NCBI GenBank assembly: GCA_019096065.1
Contig: JAGUCH010000005.1
Location: forward strand, 3,658,001 to 3,722,000
Source: Paracyclopina nana
Lineage: Eukaryota; Arthropoda; Copepoda; Cyclopoida; Cyclopettidae
Direction of reading: 5' to 3'
Length of the DNA stretch: 64,000 nt
In this document: piece after piece, positions 1 to 11,683 of the stretch
Layout of the letters: each line of letters begins with the position of its first letter
Position numbering within the stretch: position 1 is the first letter of the stretch
Notes under the pieces: model-generated
What the model saw: the letters and a program-made list of their open reading frames with translations, nothing else
The model's database searches: none
What the model was told of the DNA's origin: nothing
Program-made: the position numbers and the translations under genes

Positions 1-1750
1 TTTGAAAATCAAATCTATATAACGCAAAATTCATTGCACGACCACCAGAAGATGCGACTTTCACAAACGAAACTCGAGTAGAACGATTGAAAAGGCCTTG
101 ATTTTTTGCTGAAATCGTAGATTTTCAAATGGCTTCGGGTGGTGCGGAGTTTTTTATGAATTTGAGCCTCGAAGCAGTTTTGCGGTTTAGCTTTCAGCTG
201 CACGGAAATTCTTCAAAATTGCAAGATAGTCTTCATCGCCAAGATGCTTTGTGATTTTATATGGAAGAAGTTGAGGTCAAGTTGACCTCAACTCTATGCT
301 TCTTCTTGAGAACTTTCACTCAGCGGACAAGCATCATCATTTTCCATAAGAGTGGCCATTGAAAAAGTCCTTTCATTGGATTTCTAGCTTCTGCTGCAGA
401 AACACTTCTATGGCATTTGACCCATATGCAATTGACGATGATCGTATCAATCTGCCTTTGTCAATTGCTGTCATTGCAATGATCTGCAATATTGCTATGT
501 ATAACAATTGAGTATTTTCAGCTCAAGAAAGTAAGGGTTTAGATGCGAGCCATTCTTCATGTGTGCATGCACAGATTGAAATAATGCTATATTGCTGCAA
601 CTTTCGAGAACAGCAATCAAGCTTCCAGAAGTTTGTTACACCTGCAACCAGACGAAGTGTGCATTTGCTTAATGGCGTCATTTCGAGAGAACCTTACTAT
701 TATTAAAGCTATATTTCCCATATAGTATATACAAGCAAAGATACCTGGTGGCTGATTTTTATTTTTTTCTGAAAAATTGCAAGAAAACTAAATGCACAAA
801 ACAAAGCAAATGCTGGCTTTCCATTTTGTAATGTTCAATCAGTCCATAAGCCCTTCCGGAAGCAATTAAGTTTATCATACAGCTTCAGATAATCATAAGC
901 CGATCACATCTGGCATATTTTAAAATTGTGTTAAAAGTCCTTGATGTATTTGCAATGAAATCATCATCGTTGGTACCCTTTTAGTCAACATTATCTTTCC
1001 CTTTTTAAGATACCTTACAATTTCGAGGTACATTTGTTTTTGCTCTTGGCACAACTTTTTTAAAATGAAGCACTGCAAAATTCAAAGATCACCCAAAAAA
1101 ATAATAATAACAGTTGGAAAATTGAAGTTCCTATCTCAGTTCTCTTAATTATATAAGCCCAAGGAAAAAGTTTTTAGATGAATTTGTTCACTCCGTTGTG
1201 CATTTTTTCGACACTTGATTAGGAGGCATCCTTCTAAAAAATTGGCGTGTTAACTTATCTCAAAACTTCTTGATTGATTTAGCAATAAAGAGGTAAGTTT
1301 GGAAGCAGTTTATTAAAGTGAAGAATTAACTATTGTTTGTCAGAGGCTAAGTGAAAAATCAAATATTTTGAAGAGTGCTTCAAAAATCTAAAGCTTTTTA
1401 GGCGATTCCAGTCAAACGCATTCCGGATTTTAGTGAATCAGGATGCCTTTTCATGCACGTACCTGAACATTAGTTTTTCCTTCTCCACTCTCCACGATGT
1501 TTTCAGATGAAGGGACTAGTCGCATCATTTTTATTAGGCTTTATAAAAGATACAGTAATAAACTAGAGGTTTAGCATATGACGTATGCATTAATTGTCAT
1601 CAATGCAAATTGTAAGTTAACACAAATACACTTTTCATGTGGTACACTTTCAACATATTTTGCATTTGGAAGGTGGGCTAAGATACACACTCTTTGGCAT
1701 TTGCTTTTGCATAACACATTCACTTTATCAAGCCATAAGGTATAAGTACT
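1..1750. other. non-coding stretch, AT-rich
   Basis: I see no convincing exon, RNA gene or structured repeat here. The open frames are short, lack splice-site continuity and have no recognisable composition or domain. The stretch may be the downstream flank of the doubtful minus-strand exon that follows. Confidence 0.5.
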
Positions 1751-2145
1751 TCACGGGTTGTTTGCATTTGGTTTTCTGGTGGGCACAACTGAAGCAGCAG
1801 CTCTTGGTTTTGTCGTTTTGCGCCATGAAAGCATCCTTTTTCGTGCCTCTTCTTTGGTCAAAGTTTCTTGGTTTTTCGTGGTGCGAAAGTTCGGTCTAGG
1901 CCTTGCTTTTTTAGCGTCACTATTCTCTTCTTGGTCTGTAGTTGCAGCTCCTTCTGAGGAAATTGCATTCATTTGCTGCTGTTGCTGCTGAATTTGCCAA
2001 TCAATTTCCTGCTGTTTGCCAATCTCCATTTTGGCAAAGTCGTTGCTCTCTAGCTGCAATGAGGACTTGCCTGCAGGGGAATCATGGATGGATTTTCCGG
2101 ATGCTGCTGCTGCAGCAACTGATGTGGAGGAAGTGGAGGAAGTCT
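1751..2145 (-). CDS. possible terminal exon of an unrecognised gene
   Basis: On the minus strand an open frame ends at a TGA at 1751-1753 and is preceded by a plausible acceptor (TGTGTCCTCAG, exon from 2145). The translation looks protein-like rather than random: a Ser/Thr-rich start, a short Ala run, a Gln run (IQQQQQQ), then a basic stretch with TKEEARKRMLSWRK near the end. I recognise no family. No convincing upstream exon could be joined, although a weak candidate frame lies at about 2413-2598. It could equally be a chance open frame caused by CTG/CAG triplet repeats. Confidence 0.3.
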
Positions 2146-2212
2146 CTGAGGACACACAAAGTCTTCTCAACAATGGTGACAGCATTTGGTGACAGGTCAT
2201 ATATAACCACAC

Positions 2213-5200
2213 AGTATCTTTTCAGTCAACTGTTCTCTCGCCTATGCTAAAAAGTACTCTCGCCTTGCACGTCCTATAGCCTATTTATAATTAGGTGCAG
2301 CTTATCACACTTCAAGGAGTCCACAAACAAGCGAGAAAACAGATGTTGCTCTGAACAATTACTGCTGCGGAGTCCTCACACCGATGAAGGCATGAAATAT
2401 TCAAAATCTAGCCTAATGATGTGCTCGTGTTTCCCTTGCAGCAACAAAGAGTTGACTCCTCCTCTGCAGTGGAAACCTGTTGTTCTTCTGGCTCCAGCTG
2501 TATTTTCTGCTGGTGCCATTATTTTGACTCACTGCTTTTTGTTGGCACGGTTGGCAATAATAAGGTCTGTCTGATGTGGAATGAGATTGTGGAGTCACTC
2601 CTACTAGTACATACTACTAGCTCACTTTTTACACTAACTAGAGCAAGAGAAAGAGAAAAAGAAAGCTGCTATGTCACTCCACAATGTAGTATTTTCACAC
2701 CAACAAAAACTATTTAGTCACCACGAACATTCTCTCCGATTTTTTGGTATTTGAAAAAAGTCTTCATTGTTTCCCTTCTTTCTCTTCTCGTTAGGCTTGA
2801 ATAATTGCTCTCATGCCGTTGCAAGCGCGCGCGTAAAGTTTTTATCTATTGCAGAGCAAAACATCAAGCACAGTCATTCTTATATAGTGTACCCCCAATG
2901 TCCATCTTATTGCGTAGACAGATCAGTTCAAAGAAGCAATCTATCACTCGCGGGAGTTATTGACGTTGAATCAAGTTGAGCTGGAAGCTTTCATTGTGGA
3001 TGCATTATGTCTGTTATTATTTGGGCTCTGCATTTGATTTATGGTTGGGATTGCTTGTGGGGGGCAACTCTCACCATAAGCATGTACACACACACACACC
3101 GAAGCGCTTTTCTTGTGAGAGTTTTTCGTGTTGCTAGCAGGCTAAAAACAATTTTTTCCGCTTGAGCAAATTCTCCAAGGGAGTTGTCGGAAAAGACGTT
3201 TGCAAATTGTGTGCATATCTTCGTCTAATTTGGAAAGCCATGTTTTAAAAATTCCTCAAGGTTTGTCAAAGTGCGGTGAAACAGATTCTTGCGTAGTCCG
3301 CATTTTCGCTAGTTGACAGCTTCAAATCTTGACTTTCGTCATTATTCTCACCTGCTCACCTACATCTCCTTTTGAAAATGTTTGCACTGAAGTGATTTTT
3401 GCCAAAAAGTGAGGACAACTTCTTTATCAGATAGATTTTGCCCTTTTCGCCTGAATAGAGTGAAAGGGAAGGAGACTAATCTATTGACTTCACAAAGCTT
3501 CTAAGCTCTCAGTTGCAAATTCCATTTCTGATCCGAATTTGTACTGCAAAGCTTTTGCTTTTTAGTGGCGCCTGTCTAGCCCCGACATCGTATATTTGCC
3601 TATTGCAAGATAAGTGCCTACTTGCAATTGCGACGTATGCCTGCGCTTTATGTAGATTTCCTAAAAAGACAAACAGTTTACCTATAAAAATCCACTAATC
3701 ACTAAAACGATTCATTTTTGAGGAAAATTAGAGTAAAAGAGCCTGTTGGGTCGTTGTCACCACAAATGCCTTGGATTATTCGAGCAAAGCGGAAAAATGA
3801 AGCCTAATCCACAAGCAGAACTGTTTTTGTTTCTGCTAATGGGATTTTGCCAGAGATAATTGAATGAGACAATCAATTTCCTGGTACTCACACTGAAGCT
3901 TAAAGTGCAATGAAAGAGGGTAATCACAATGTGAGTCAGCATTTTGCGCTATATGAACAATTTCTGCCTTAATCATGCAGTCTGCTAATAGTTAAATTAT
4001 CCTTTCTTGCATAATCAATGGTTTAAGATTCCGAATCAGCGTGATAGTATTCTAGCCGTGGCCTCGACCTCTTCAGGCAGTTAAAGTGAGATTTCTCATA
4101 TGACACAGTATTTTTCAGCCTCTTTGTTTTTTGCACGAACAAAGAAAAGAAGAGATGGGCTGAATACAGAAATACGATTAATCATGCCTGGAATTGAGAG
4201 GTGGTCACGGCTGTGTTTCGTCTCAAAATGCAATAAGTACAAAAGTTAATAGCGCACCAGTTGTATCACAGTCTAGTAAACAGCTCGACATTTGATCCCT
4301 GCATTAATTCAAAGAGTTCAAAAAATTCTAAAGAAAGGTTGCGAGATCATAGCACAATATGTTCCCATTATACGATGGAGAAGTGGATTGGTAAAAACAC
4401 GACACAATTAACATTGATATTTTTATTTTTGGGCAATAACCTCATTGGTGAAAGAAAATATAAATACTTTTATATGATGGAAAGCATTTTTCGCATGTCT
4501 CTTGTTGATTGCAGGGCCACGACAATTGTTTGATTGAATTAAAATACTTTATAGAGTGACACACCTTATAAATACTCGAGCCCGCAAAGCTGCCACTCAA
4601 TATTTCCTTTACAAAATTTGCTCAGCTTGTTTTATAAATTGTTTACATATATAAATAGATAGAAAAATTGCAATCATTTCGCTGTACTGCAGTGAGTAAT
4701 CTGATGGAGTGGAAAGCTTTTTTGCACTACACGGCCCAATAAAAACTTCTTTGTCTCAATACAGCTCAATATGTTGCTGGTCCATAACATTTTCAATTTT
4801 CCGCCGAATTGTTGGGATCAAGTTTTGCAACATGATATGGGAAGTCGTGATGTCATTTGGTGCATTTCCTTTCACAAAATACCGATGCGGATGATCCAAT
4901 AAAAACAGGGGAGCGTATTTTCCGTTTCCCCTTTTTCTTTCACGGTTTCATAGCAGAGCTTTCAGTAGCTGAGAGGCCGAAAGTGTGGTAAATGAAGCAA
5001 GCTATGCCATTTGAGAGGAGCAACAATTCTCAAAAAAGTTAATTTTTCATAGCATGTATTTTTACTAGTTTGAAAAGCATATGCAAATATGGTGAAAGGC
5101 CGAACTTTGCTCAAGCTGCTCGCATTTGTACTCCTAAGTATTTATTATTCAAAAGCTGTTGCCGCAGTCGGCAAATCGATTTACCTTTTCACGTTTCCGA

Positions 5201-5572
5201 CAAAATGAAAAATTAACTAGTACAAGCTTTTGCTCCAATTGGCGCCTTGCATCGCTAAAATCCGCGTTGCCACCGCAGCTCAGAAGCATTATCATTTTCT
5301 CCATTCTTTTTGAGGTTCCAGCTAAATTCGAGCTAAGGCCGAGGCCAAGGCTGCTGGCGGTATGCAAGTCTTGGACGGCCTTTGTTACAAAGGGAGGAGG
5401 GCTCGCGCGCGCGCGCAGTAGCTCGAAAGTTCCACGCAAGGGCCCACTGTACACATATGCGCAGAGCTTTTGAGCCTTTTGCCGCGCGGCGGTTCATGCA
5501 ACCATCCCGGCCTCTATTTTGCTCAGTTGAGCTCAGAAAGACTTCACCAAAGGACATGAATCACCCCTAACC
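2213..5572. other. non-coding stretch with a CA tract and a dispersed repeat
   Basis: No supported gene. It contains a short CA microsatellite near 3087-3100, a GCGCGCGC tract near 5405, and a dispersed repeat at about 4420-4660 (listed separately). The last few hundred bases are the probable promoter and 5' UTR of the EF-hand gene. A tiny upstream ATG reading MNHP-stop begins at 5556, just ahead of the true start. Confidence 0.5.
4420..4660. repeat. dispersed MITE-like repeat, copy 1
   Basis: This stretch shares blocks with two places at the other end of the window. TTTTATATGATGGAAAGCAT and the following TTTTTCGCATG recur in reverse complement near 62820-62860. The block CGAGCCCGCAAAG...TTTATAAATTGTTTACATATA recurs in reverse complement near 61514-61602. 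Shared blocks about 57 kb apart in opposite orientation point to a mobile, foldback-type non-coding family. Exact ends and a target duplication were not resolved. Confidence 0.55.
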
Positions 5573-6077
5573 ATGGCTTCCAAAATGAGTGGTTTTTTGG
5601 CCTTGCAGGCCAAAAAGTCCAAAGAGAAGAAGAAGACGACTGATTTGGAGGACGCGTTTCGCGCTGCTGACACTGACAAAGATGGCAAGTTGAGCCTTGA
5701 TGAGTGGCACGAGGTGATGGTCAAGACCGGCAATGCTGTATCTAGGTAAGACAAGGCTCATCTTGCATAATTTGCCATGTGCGCAACTGATGCTCCGCAG
5801 GTCAGAGGTGATTGATATTTTTCGCGAAAAGGACCGCGACCTCGACTGCCTTATGAGCTACGAGGAGTTCGTGGGCCACGAGACCAGAATAGAGCTGGCC
5901 TTTAAGGCCTTGGACACAAACGGGGACGGCTTCGTGAGCCGCAACGAGTTCAAAAAAATCTGCCCTAACATGACCAAGGAACAAATGGAGGCAGCCTTTG
6001 CAAAGTTTGACAAAGACAAGACCGGCCGCATCAACTACACCGAGTTTTGCAGCATGCTCAACAAGAACAACAAGTGA
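5573..6077 (+). CDS. calmodulin-like four-EF-hand calcium-binding protein
   Basis: Two exons, 5573-5745 and 5801-6077, join through a 55-nt intron (TCTAG|gtaag ... ccgcag|GTCAG) to give 149 residues. The start sits in a good context (ACCATGG). A lysine-rich leader (about residues 1-22) precedes four EF-hands. Loop 1 is DTDKDGKLSLDE. Loop 2 is DRDLDCLMSYEE, with Cys at the usual Gly position. Loop 3 is DTNGDGFVSRNE. Loop 4 is DKDKTGRINYTE, with Thr at position 5. Length and the paired-hand layout match calmodulin-like proteins, which change shape on binding Ca2+ and regulate targets in the cytosol. It is too divergent and too lysine-rich at the N-terminus to be calmodulin itself. The physiological partner cannot be told from sequence. 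Confidence 0.9.
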
Positions 6078-6987
6078 AGTTTCTCCATGTTTAGTTTGGC
6101 TTTCATTGTACGTACCACATGATGATTTACCGCCATCCTGCATTTTTAAGTTGTACTCGCTACTATGATTCGAATTTCCGAATTGAGTTGAACTCGTACT
6201 GAAATCTGACAATCGGATTTTTTGACTGCTGCAACTACAATGAAAAAACATACACAATCAACTTGTCTCTGTTGAATGAGCACAAAAATACGAATATTTC
6301 ATGATACTACTACATATTACATGCTTGAGTGTCTGCGTATGTATCTGTCCCACTATTGTACTACTGTAAAAAAATACTATATCGAGCGTAGAACAACAAT
6401 GATGCAAGCATAGTGTAACAATATTGATAGATCATTATTCAAGTATTCAGATGACAAGCATCTTCAAGAATACATGAACGTGGTCGAGATGACAAAAACA
6501 CACACTATAACCATTTATCTTTCGTCTGATTTTCTCATCTTTTTGAGTGGCCGCTCCATAATCGTCGCGCGCGTTGCTTTGACAGATCAAACATTTAGAT
6601 ATGAAGCTTTATGGCAAGATATGTAAGAATCTCAGAGACTTTCATCAAAAACCAAATGATAACTTGGTAATAATAGAGGGCCTCATTCAAAAATGAGAAA
6701 GCTCACTATATAGAGCAGCAAAATCAAATATGGCCGGCTGCAAAGGCATGTGGCCAGTTACTGGAAACTCTTAATTAACCTTGAAATGTATTCCAACTAA
6801 AAAATAGGAGGAAAAACGAACCCAAGTCTAACTCATTTCCATTTGCCTAGCTGGCTTTTTTTCCTCTTGGCACGTTCGATTGGGCTTACATCGGATATAA
6901 TTCTTTCCACCTAAGCTTTCCTAACCATCATACGTACGTACGTAGTAAAACTATGCTTCTTCTTTAAAATGGTGTATTTCAAAATTA
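6078..6987. other. convergent 3' flanks of the EF-hand gene and CEP131
   Basis: No further gene seen. The stretch should hold the 3' UTRs of the plus-strand EF-hand gene and the minus-strand CEP131 gene, which face tail to tail. A short alternating tract (TACGTACGTACGTAG) lies near 6930. Confidence 0.5.
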
Positions 6988-9900
6988 CTATTTTCGCCCT
7001 GGCCTTGATTTCGGTGTGGTGGACAAATAATTCTGTTTCGTTTGCCTTTGCAGCAAGGCCTCCAAATGTTGACACTCTTCCATGGCTCGCTCGTAATTTC
7101 GCTGAAGCTCGCAAATTGTCTCGTCCTTCTTTAAAATGGCGGCCTTGACCCTTCAAAAAAAAAATAGTCAATTAGGATGATGGCTTTGCATGACTCCACC
7201 CATTTTTGCAGCGGCCACAAAAATACCACAGTTGGTGTCATATGTAATTAATTGAAGTTGATTGCTTCAAACCGAAACTTATTAGGCTTACTTGGCGTGT
7301 ATTTTGGCAGCCTCTTCGTCCGACTTGCTTCTCCACTCCTTTTCCGCAGCCTCCTTCTCTGACTGGGCCTCTGCCAGTTTCAGCCTCAATTCTGACATCT
7401 GATTAAGGAGGTTTGACCTTTCGGTCGTGAGACTTTCCATGGCAGAGCTGAACTCTCCACGAACAGCTTGTCTCACGTCCTCGCGTTCGGCCTCGAATTT
7501 GGCATTGGCCTGGGAAAAAAGAGAGATGCAACCATCAAATTAGGCACGACTCAATACGAGCTTGCCGCTTTAAGCTAAATCAGACTTTGCATAGTGCTCA
7601 AGTTTCCCTTTTCTGCATTATATGCATTATTAAAAATTGTGATGAGTGCAAATACTTATACTGTTGTAAAATGACGTCGTCTTCAAATGCTGCAATTTCG
7701 AACAATTGCAACTGTGCCACAACTGCTATATAAGGCCAAATGGCGGAAAAGTGCATTTTGGAATTCAATTACCCGCCTGGCCATGCAGTCTTTTGTCATT
7801 TTAGCCGCGCAAATCGTCGAATTATATAAAAATACAAGGCGTAGCATAGGTAAGCCGCAATGTTACATAAGTGTACTCAAGTGCTTACATCCAATGCTTG
7901 ACTCAGGGCAACCTCCTTTTGCTTAAGAATAGCATTAATCACGATAAGCTCCTCTTCTCTTTTGGCAGCCATATCCCGAGAGTTTGCCCACTTCTCTCTC
8001 ATGGTCTCAGCCTCTCGCGAGAACTCGCTCATTTCGGACTCGTATTTGGCTCTCATGCGGCTGAAAACAATGTACGCTTCAAACTGTATCCAAATTACGT
8101 AAAGAAGAAAGCTCAACATTTTTATGGTACATGATAGCATACCTCATGCGATCCTGATATTCAGCTTCAATCTCCTTCCGGCCGCTTATGACCTCAGCTT
8201 CAAGCTTTTGGATCACCCTGTCAAGCTCAGAATCTCTCTCCTTGCGAAACTTATCCCTCAATCCATCTTCCTGTTGCTTCCATTCTTCATCCAATTTTTG
8301 GCGGCATTTTCGCTCCCAATCGGCTCTTTCAGCCGCTTCCGTTTCTTTCAAAGCCACCATTTCTTGCTGCAGAATGAGGGAAAATGCAAAGGTGCTTTTA
8401 AAATATGTAGATGGCTACTCAATTAAAGTAGAATATCACATACAGCATGCTTTTTGCCCAAGGCTTTCCTTTTGGTCTCTTCTTCCTCTCTAATTCGTTC
8501 GATTTCAGCTTGAGCTCGTTCGTGAGCAATTCTTCTCACTTGGCTGGCCTCATGCTCGTAATGAGCTCGATCTTCCTGCCCACGCGAACGTTCTCGCCTT
8601 AATTGCTCTTGCAGCCGCTCGACTTCATCCTGGTGCTGAACAGTCAGCTCCTCGATTTGTTGATTATGCCTACATATATACAAGAATGGTCACTACTCAT
8701 TTAGCTATTTGCGTCAACATTGCTTTATTGCAACGGAAATGCTGCCAACCTAATTATCATACACGCCTATATACCTTTGCGTGAGAATTTGCCTCTCGTG
8801 TATCCAACCATCTGCATTTTCCTCCTCCCATTGGGCCCTCAACTCGCGGATATGCTGCAAGTGTCGCTGATGCAGCTCGCGTTCTTGCGCTTGCAGCCTC
8901 CGCTCCCGTTCAGCCTCGAGGTCGGCCAGCTCGGCATTGTGCCTGGCCAGCAGCCTCTGGATTTCGGGCTCGAGGCCACGCACCGTTTGCTCCTTGATTC
9001 GCTTCGTCTTCTCATCCACCCATTTTTCTTGCTTCAATTTATTGCTCGTCTCCGCGAGAGACTTCAGCCGCCTTATCTCCGCCGTATGTCTTTGCTCTTG
9101 ATTCTTGAGGCTGTCCTGAAACTTTCTTTCGGCGTTGGACAGCTCCAAAGTGAGGAAATCGCAACGTTCAGCCAAACTTTTCTTATCTTCAATCAGCTAA
9201 GAAAAAAATGATCATTTCATTAGTGCATACTGTGCATGGAGGAATCTATTGTTTTCTGAAATTATTAATTAATCAAATATATAGACTTTCCATTTCACCA
9301 ATGTGCATGAATGATTTAGAATGAGAGGTTAGCTTTACTGATATTTTGTCCCCAGTCAAGAGCATTCCGTGCTGAGCTTAGTTAAAAGTAAATTAATTAG
9401 CGCTGCGTGTTTAATTAACTGATGAGTATCGCCCCCTTGCACAGCGTAGCGTACACTCTACACAGCATATGAAGCGCATGTGTATTCAGATTTTTCTTAT
9501 ACCTGATCTATAAAGTTTTGATGCCGATGCACGGTAGCTTCGTATTCGGTCTTTTGAGCAGCCAGCCTCTGTTTCAGCTCTTTTTGGAATTTTTGGCTGA
9601 AATTGGCTGAGAGCCTCCTTTGATGTTCGAGAGCTTGGCGCAGAACCTCAATTGCCCTTTCTTTCTCCTCCACCACAAACTCGAGGTTGACCATTTGTTC
9701 GGCCAATTTGACCGAAGATTCGCAAGCCAAGTCTGCGATTCTGCCAAGATAAAAAATGAGGCCATAAATACTCGTATGATATGGTTATTGTACGAAATGC
9801 CGTAATACTTTGAGTTCATTGGACTTTTTGTGCACGCATGCATGGGAGAACCGTCCTTTGTTGTGGCAGAGGCCTTTTCGTTTTCCACGCTATCCAGGTA

Positions 9901-11220
9901 AGTAAGAAGGTCGCTGCGGACAAATAGTACGAGATTTGCAATATTTTGCTGTCGTGCATTCTACATGACACTATACCTAATTTTGGATCCACCAAATTGC
10001 TTCTGCTCCTGCATTTTTTTCTCGCTACTGCAATTACTGCTTTCGGCCGAAGATATGGTTCGTTTGGGGCTTTCCGATAAAGGCCTGCCCGAATCTTTAT
10101 CCTCATCATTTGTCTCTTTTTCTAGTCTTTCGAGGACGTTCAGGATATCATTATAACCTCCATTAATGTCTTCGTTATGGTCGGGCGTGAAGGCGCAAGA
10201 CGACGGCAGTGTGACGGTGTCTGCAGAGCCTTGAGAAATAGTCGAGTCAGCTCTTCTTGCTCCAACTTCTTCACTCTTCTCCATAATTGCAGTTGCCTCC
10301 CCTTCCTCCTCCTTAAGATTAACTGACTCTTCCTCTTTTTCTTCATTATTTTTTATAGAGCTATAAAAGCTGTCCGAATCAAGAATTCTTTCCAGCCTTT
10401 TTTTATTGCCTGCAATGGCTTCAGCCAAGACGCCTCCTTCAATTGCTTCTGGATCCCCTGCTGCAGGGTCAATGCCTGCATTTTCTTCTTCTGAGCAATT
10501 CTCATCATTGTTGAAGGTATCCTCGTGAGAGTTACAGTTCTCCTCGTTTTTCATCGACTCAACGTCGTCGTCGTCATCATCATCAATCAATTGAACCAAT
10601 GTCTCTGGTGTGAGGGACTTTTTTACGCAAGCCTCGCGATAATCTGCAGGTTTTTCTTCGCCGGTGACTTCTTGCTGTTGCTTTTGGAACCAAGGAGAAT
10701 TGGTCCCACTAAAGTTGCCCCTCTCATCAAAGCTATCGTCGCAACTTGAGGAACCAGCATCTGGTTCGGCCTTATTTTCCTCTTCATTATCCGAGTTTTT
10801 TGAGCTACTACTACTACTACTCGCGTATATTGATGAGGCTGGTGTATTGCTCCTTGAGGAATGATTACTTATGTACACCCCATCATCGTCATCCACTGAT
10901 GGCATTTTCACCATCACCGCTGACGATGAATCATTGCAGACCGATTCATTTTTTAGAGCCTTGTTTGCACCACCCACCTTCCTCGATGCAGACAGACTTT
11001 TTTTCTTCATACTTGGTTGTATAGGCTTCTTGAGACTGCTTTTTCTCGGAGGGGGCCTGTTTTGGGGATTCTGGAAAACAGCAGCCTTCTTCAAAGCAGA
11101 CCCTGGTCGAGAAGACATTGACATTGGCGCACCACTAACCACAAAAACCTCCATATTCCAACAAGGAATGCCATAAAGTGACGCTACTTTTGGTGTGTGA
11201 TCAATTTTCCGAGTTTCCAT
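6988..11220 (-). CDS. CEP131: CEP131/AZI1 (dilatory) centriolar satellite protein
   Basis: Nine exons were joined by frame continuity: 11220-9977, 9913-9809, 9740-9503, 9196-8775, 8669-8444, 8366-8143, 8060-7889, 7509-7292, 7150-6988. They give 1,003 residues. The first exon encodes a disordered Ser/Asp/Glu-rich N-terminal third. The rest is almost continuous coiled coil. Landmarks match vertebrate CEP131 in order: VEEKERAIEVLRQAL, YEATVHRHQNFIDQ, EKWVDEKTKRIKEQTVRGLE, LDRVIQKLEAE, and a C-terminal VKAAILKKDETI. CEP131 acts at centriolar satellites and the ciliary transition zone in ciliogenesis; the Drosophila orthologue (dila) is needed in sensory neurons and sperm. The start used is the first ATG of the long exon. 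A later Met at MSSRPGSA, which resembles the vertebrate N-terminus, is also possible. Confidence 0.95.
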
Positions 11221-11683
11221 TACTCATCTCATTCCGTTTTGCCCCCCTGCATTTCCGGGGGTGCTTATTGACAACGTTTGATAGATCAATAATCAGTGAA
11301 GGTGCATTTTTCGCGTTTGAATTTTCCCGCTGCTTTCTCTTAAAATATTCCGCCAAGCTACTACAGGTCGAGCTACTTTTTCTAAGGCATCTTTTATCCA
11401 GTAAAGAGAGAAAATATGAGCATAAAACTTTGATTGATAGCAACAGTTTTGAAGCTATGAATGTATTAAAAATATGGTTCATTTTCTTTTTGAGGAATTT
11501 AAAAGAAGTAAAATAGTGTTTGACATTACCTTCCGGGTAGCGTTACTTTAGCTCGATAGACACAGTTTTCGATCATTCTTAAACACCTGATAGGCTGATC
11601 GTATGTTGTGAAAATTCGTCCTTTCTCGTCTCGTCGCTTTGATGGAATTCCAAAGTTGAGCAATTCTTTCAAATTTTGCCAAA
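11221..11683. promoter_or_regulatory. shared divergent promoter region, CEP131 / zinc-finger gene
   Basis: The 463 bp between the CEP131 start codon (minus) and the zinc-finger gene start codon (plus) must contain both 5' UTRs and both promoters, so the pair is head to head. I see no specific motif that I can name with confidence. Confidence 0.45.

Noticed and set aside
2392-2717. Overlapping frames on both strands around 2.4-2.7 kb
   Set aside because: None has supported splice sites or a recognisable product; coding signal is ambiguous.
8720-9211. 163-codon plus-strand frame across the CEP131 coiled-coil exons
   Set aside because: Shadow of the CEP131 coding strand, which has clear homology.
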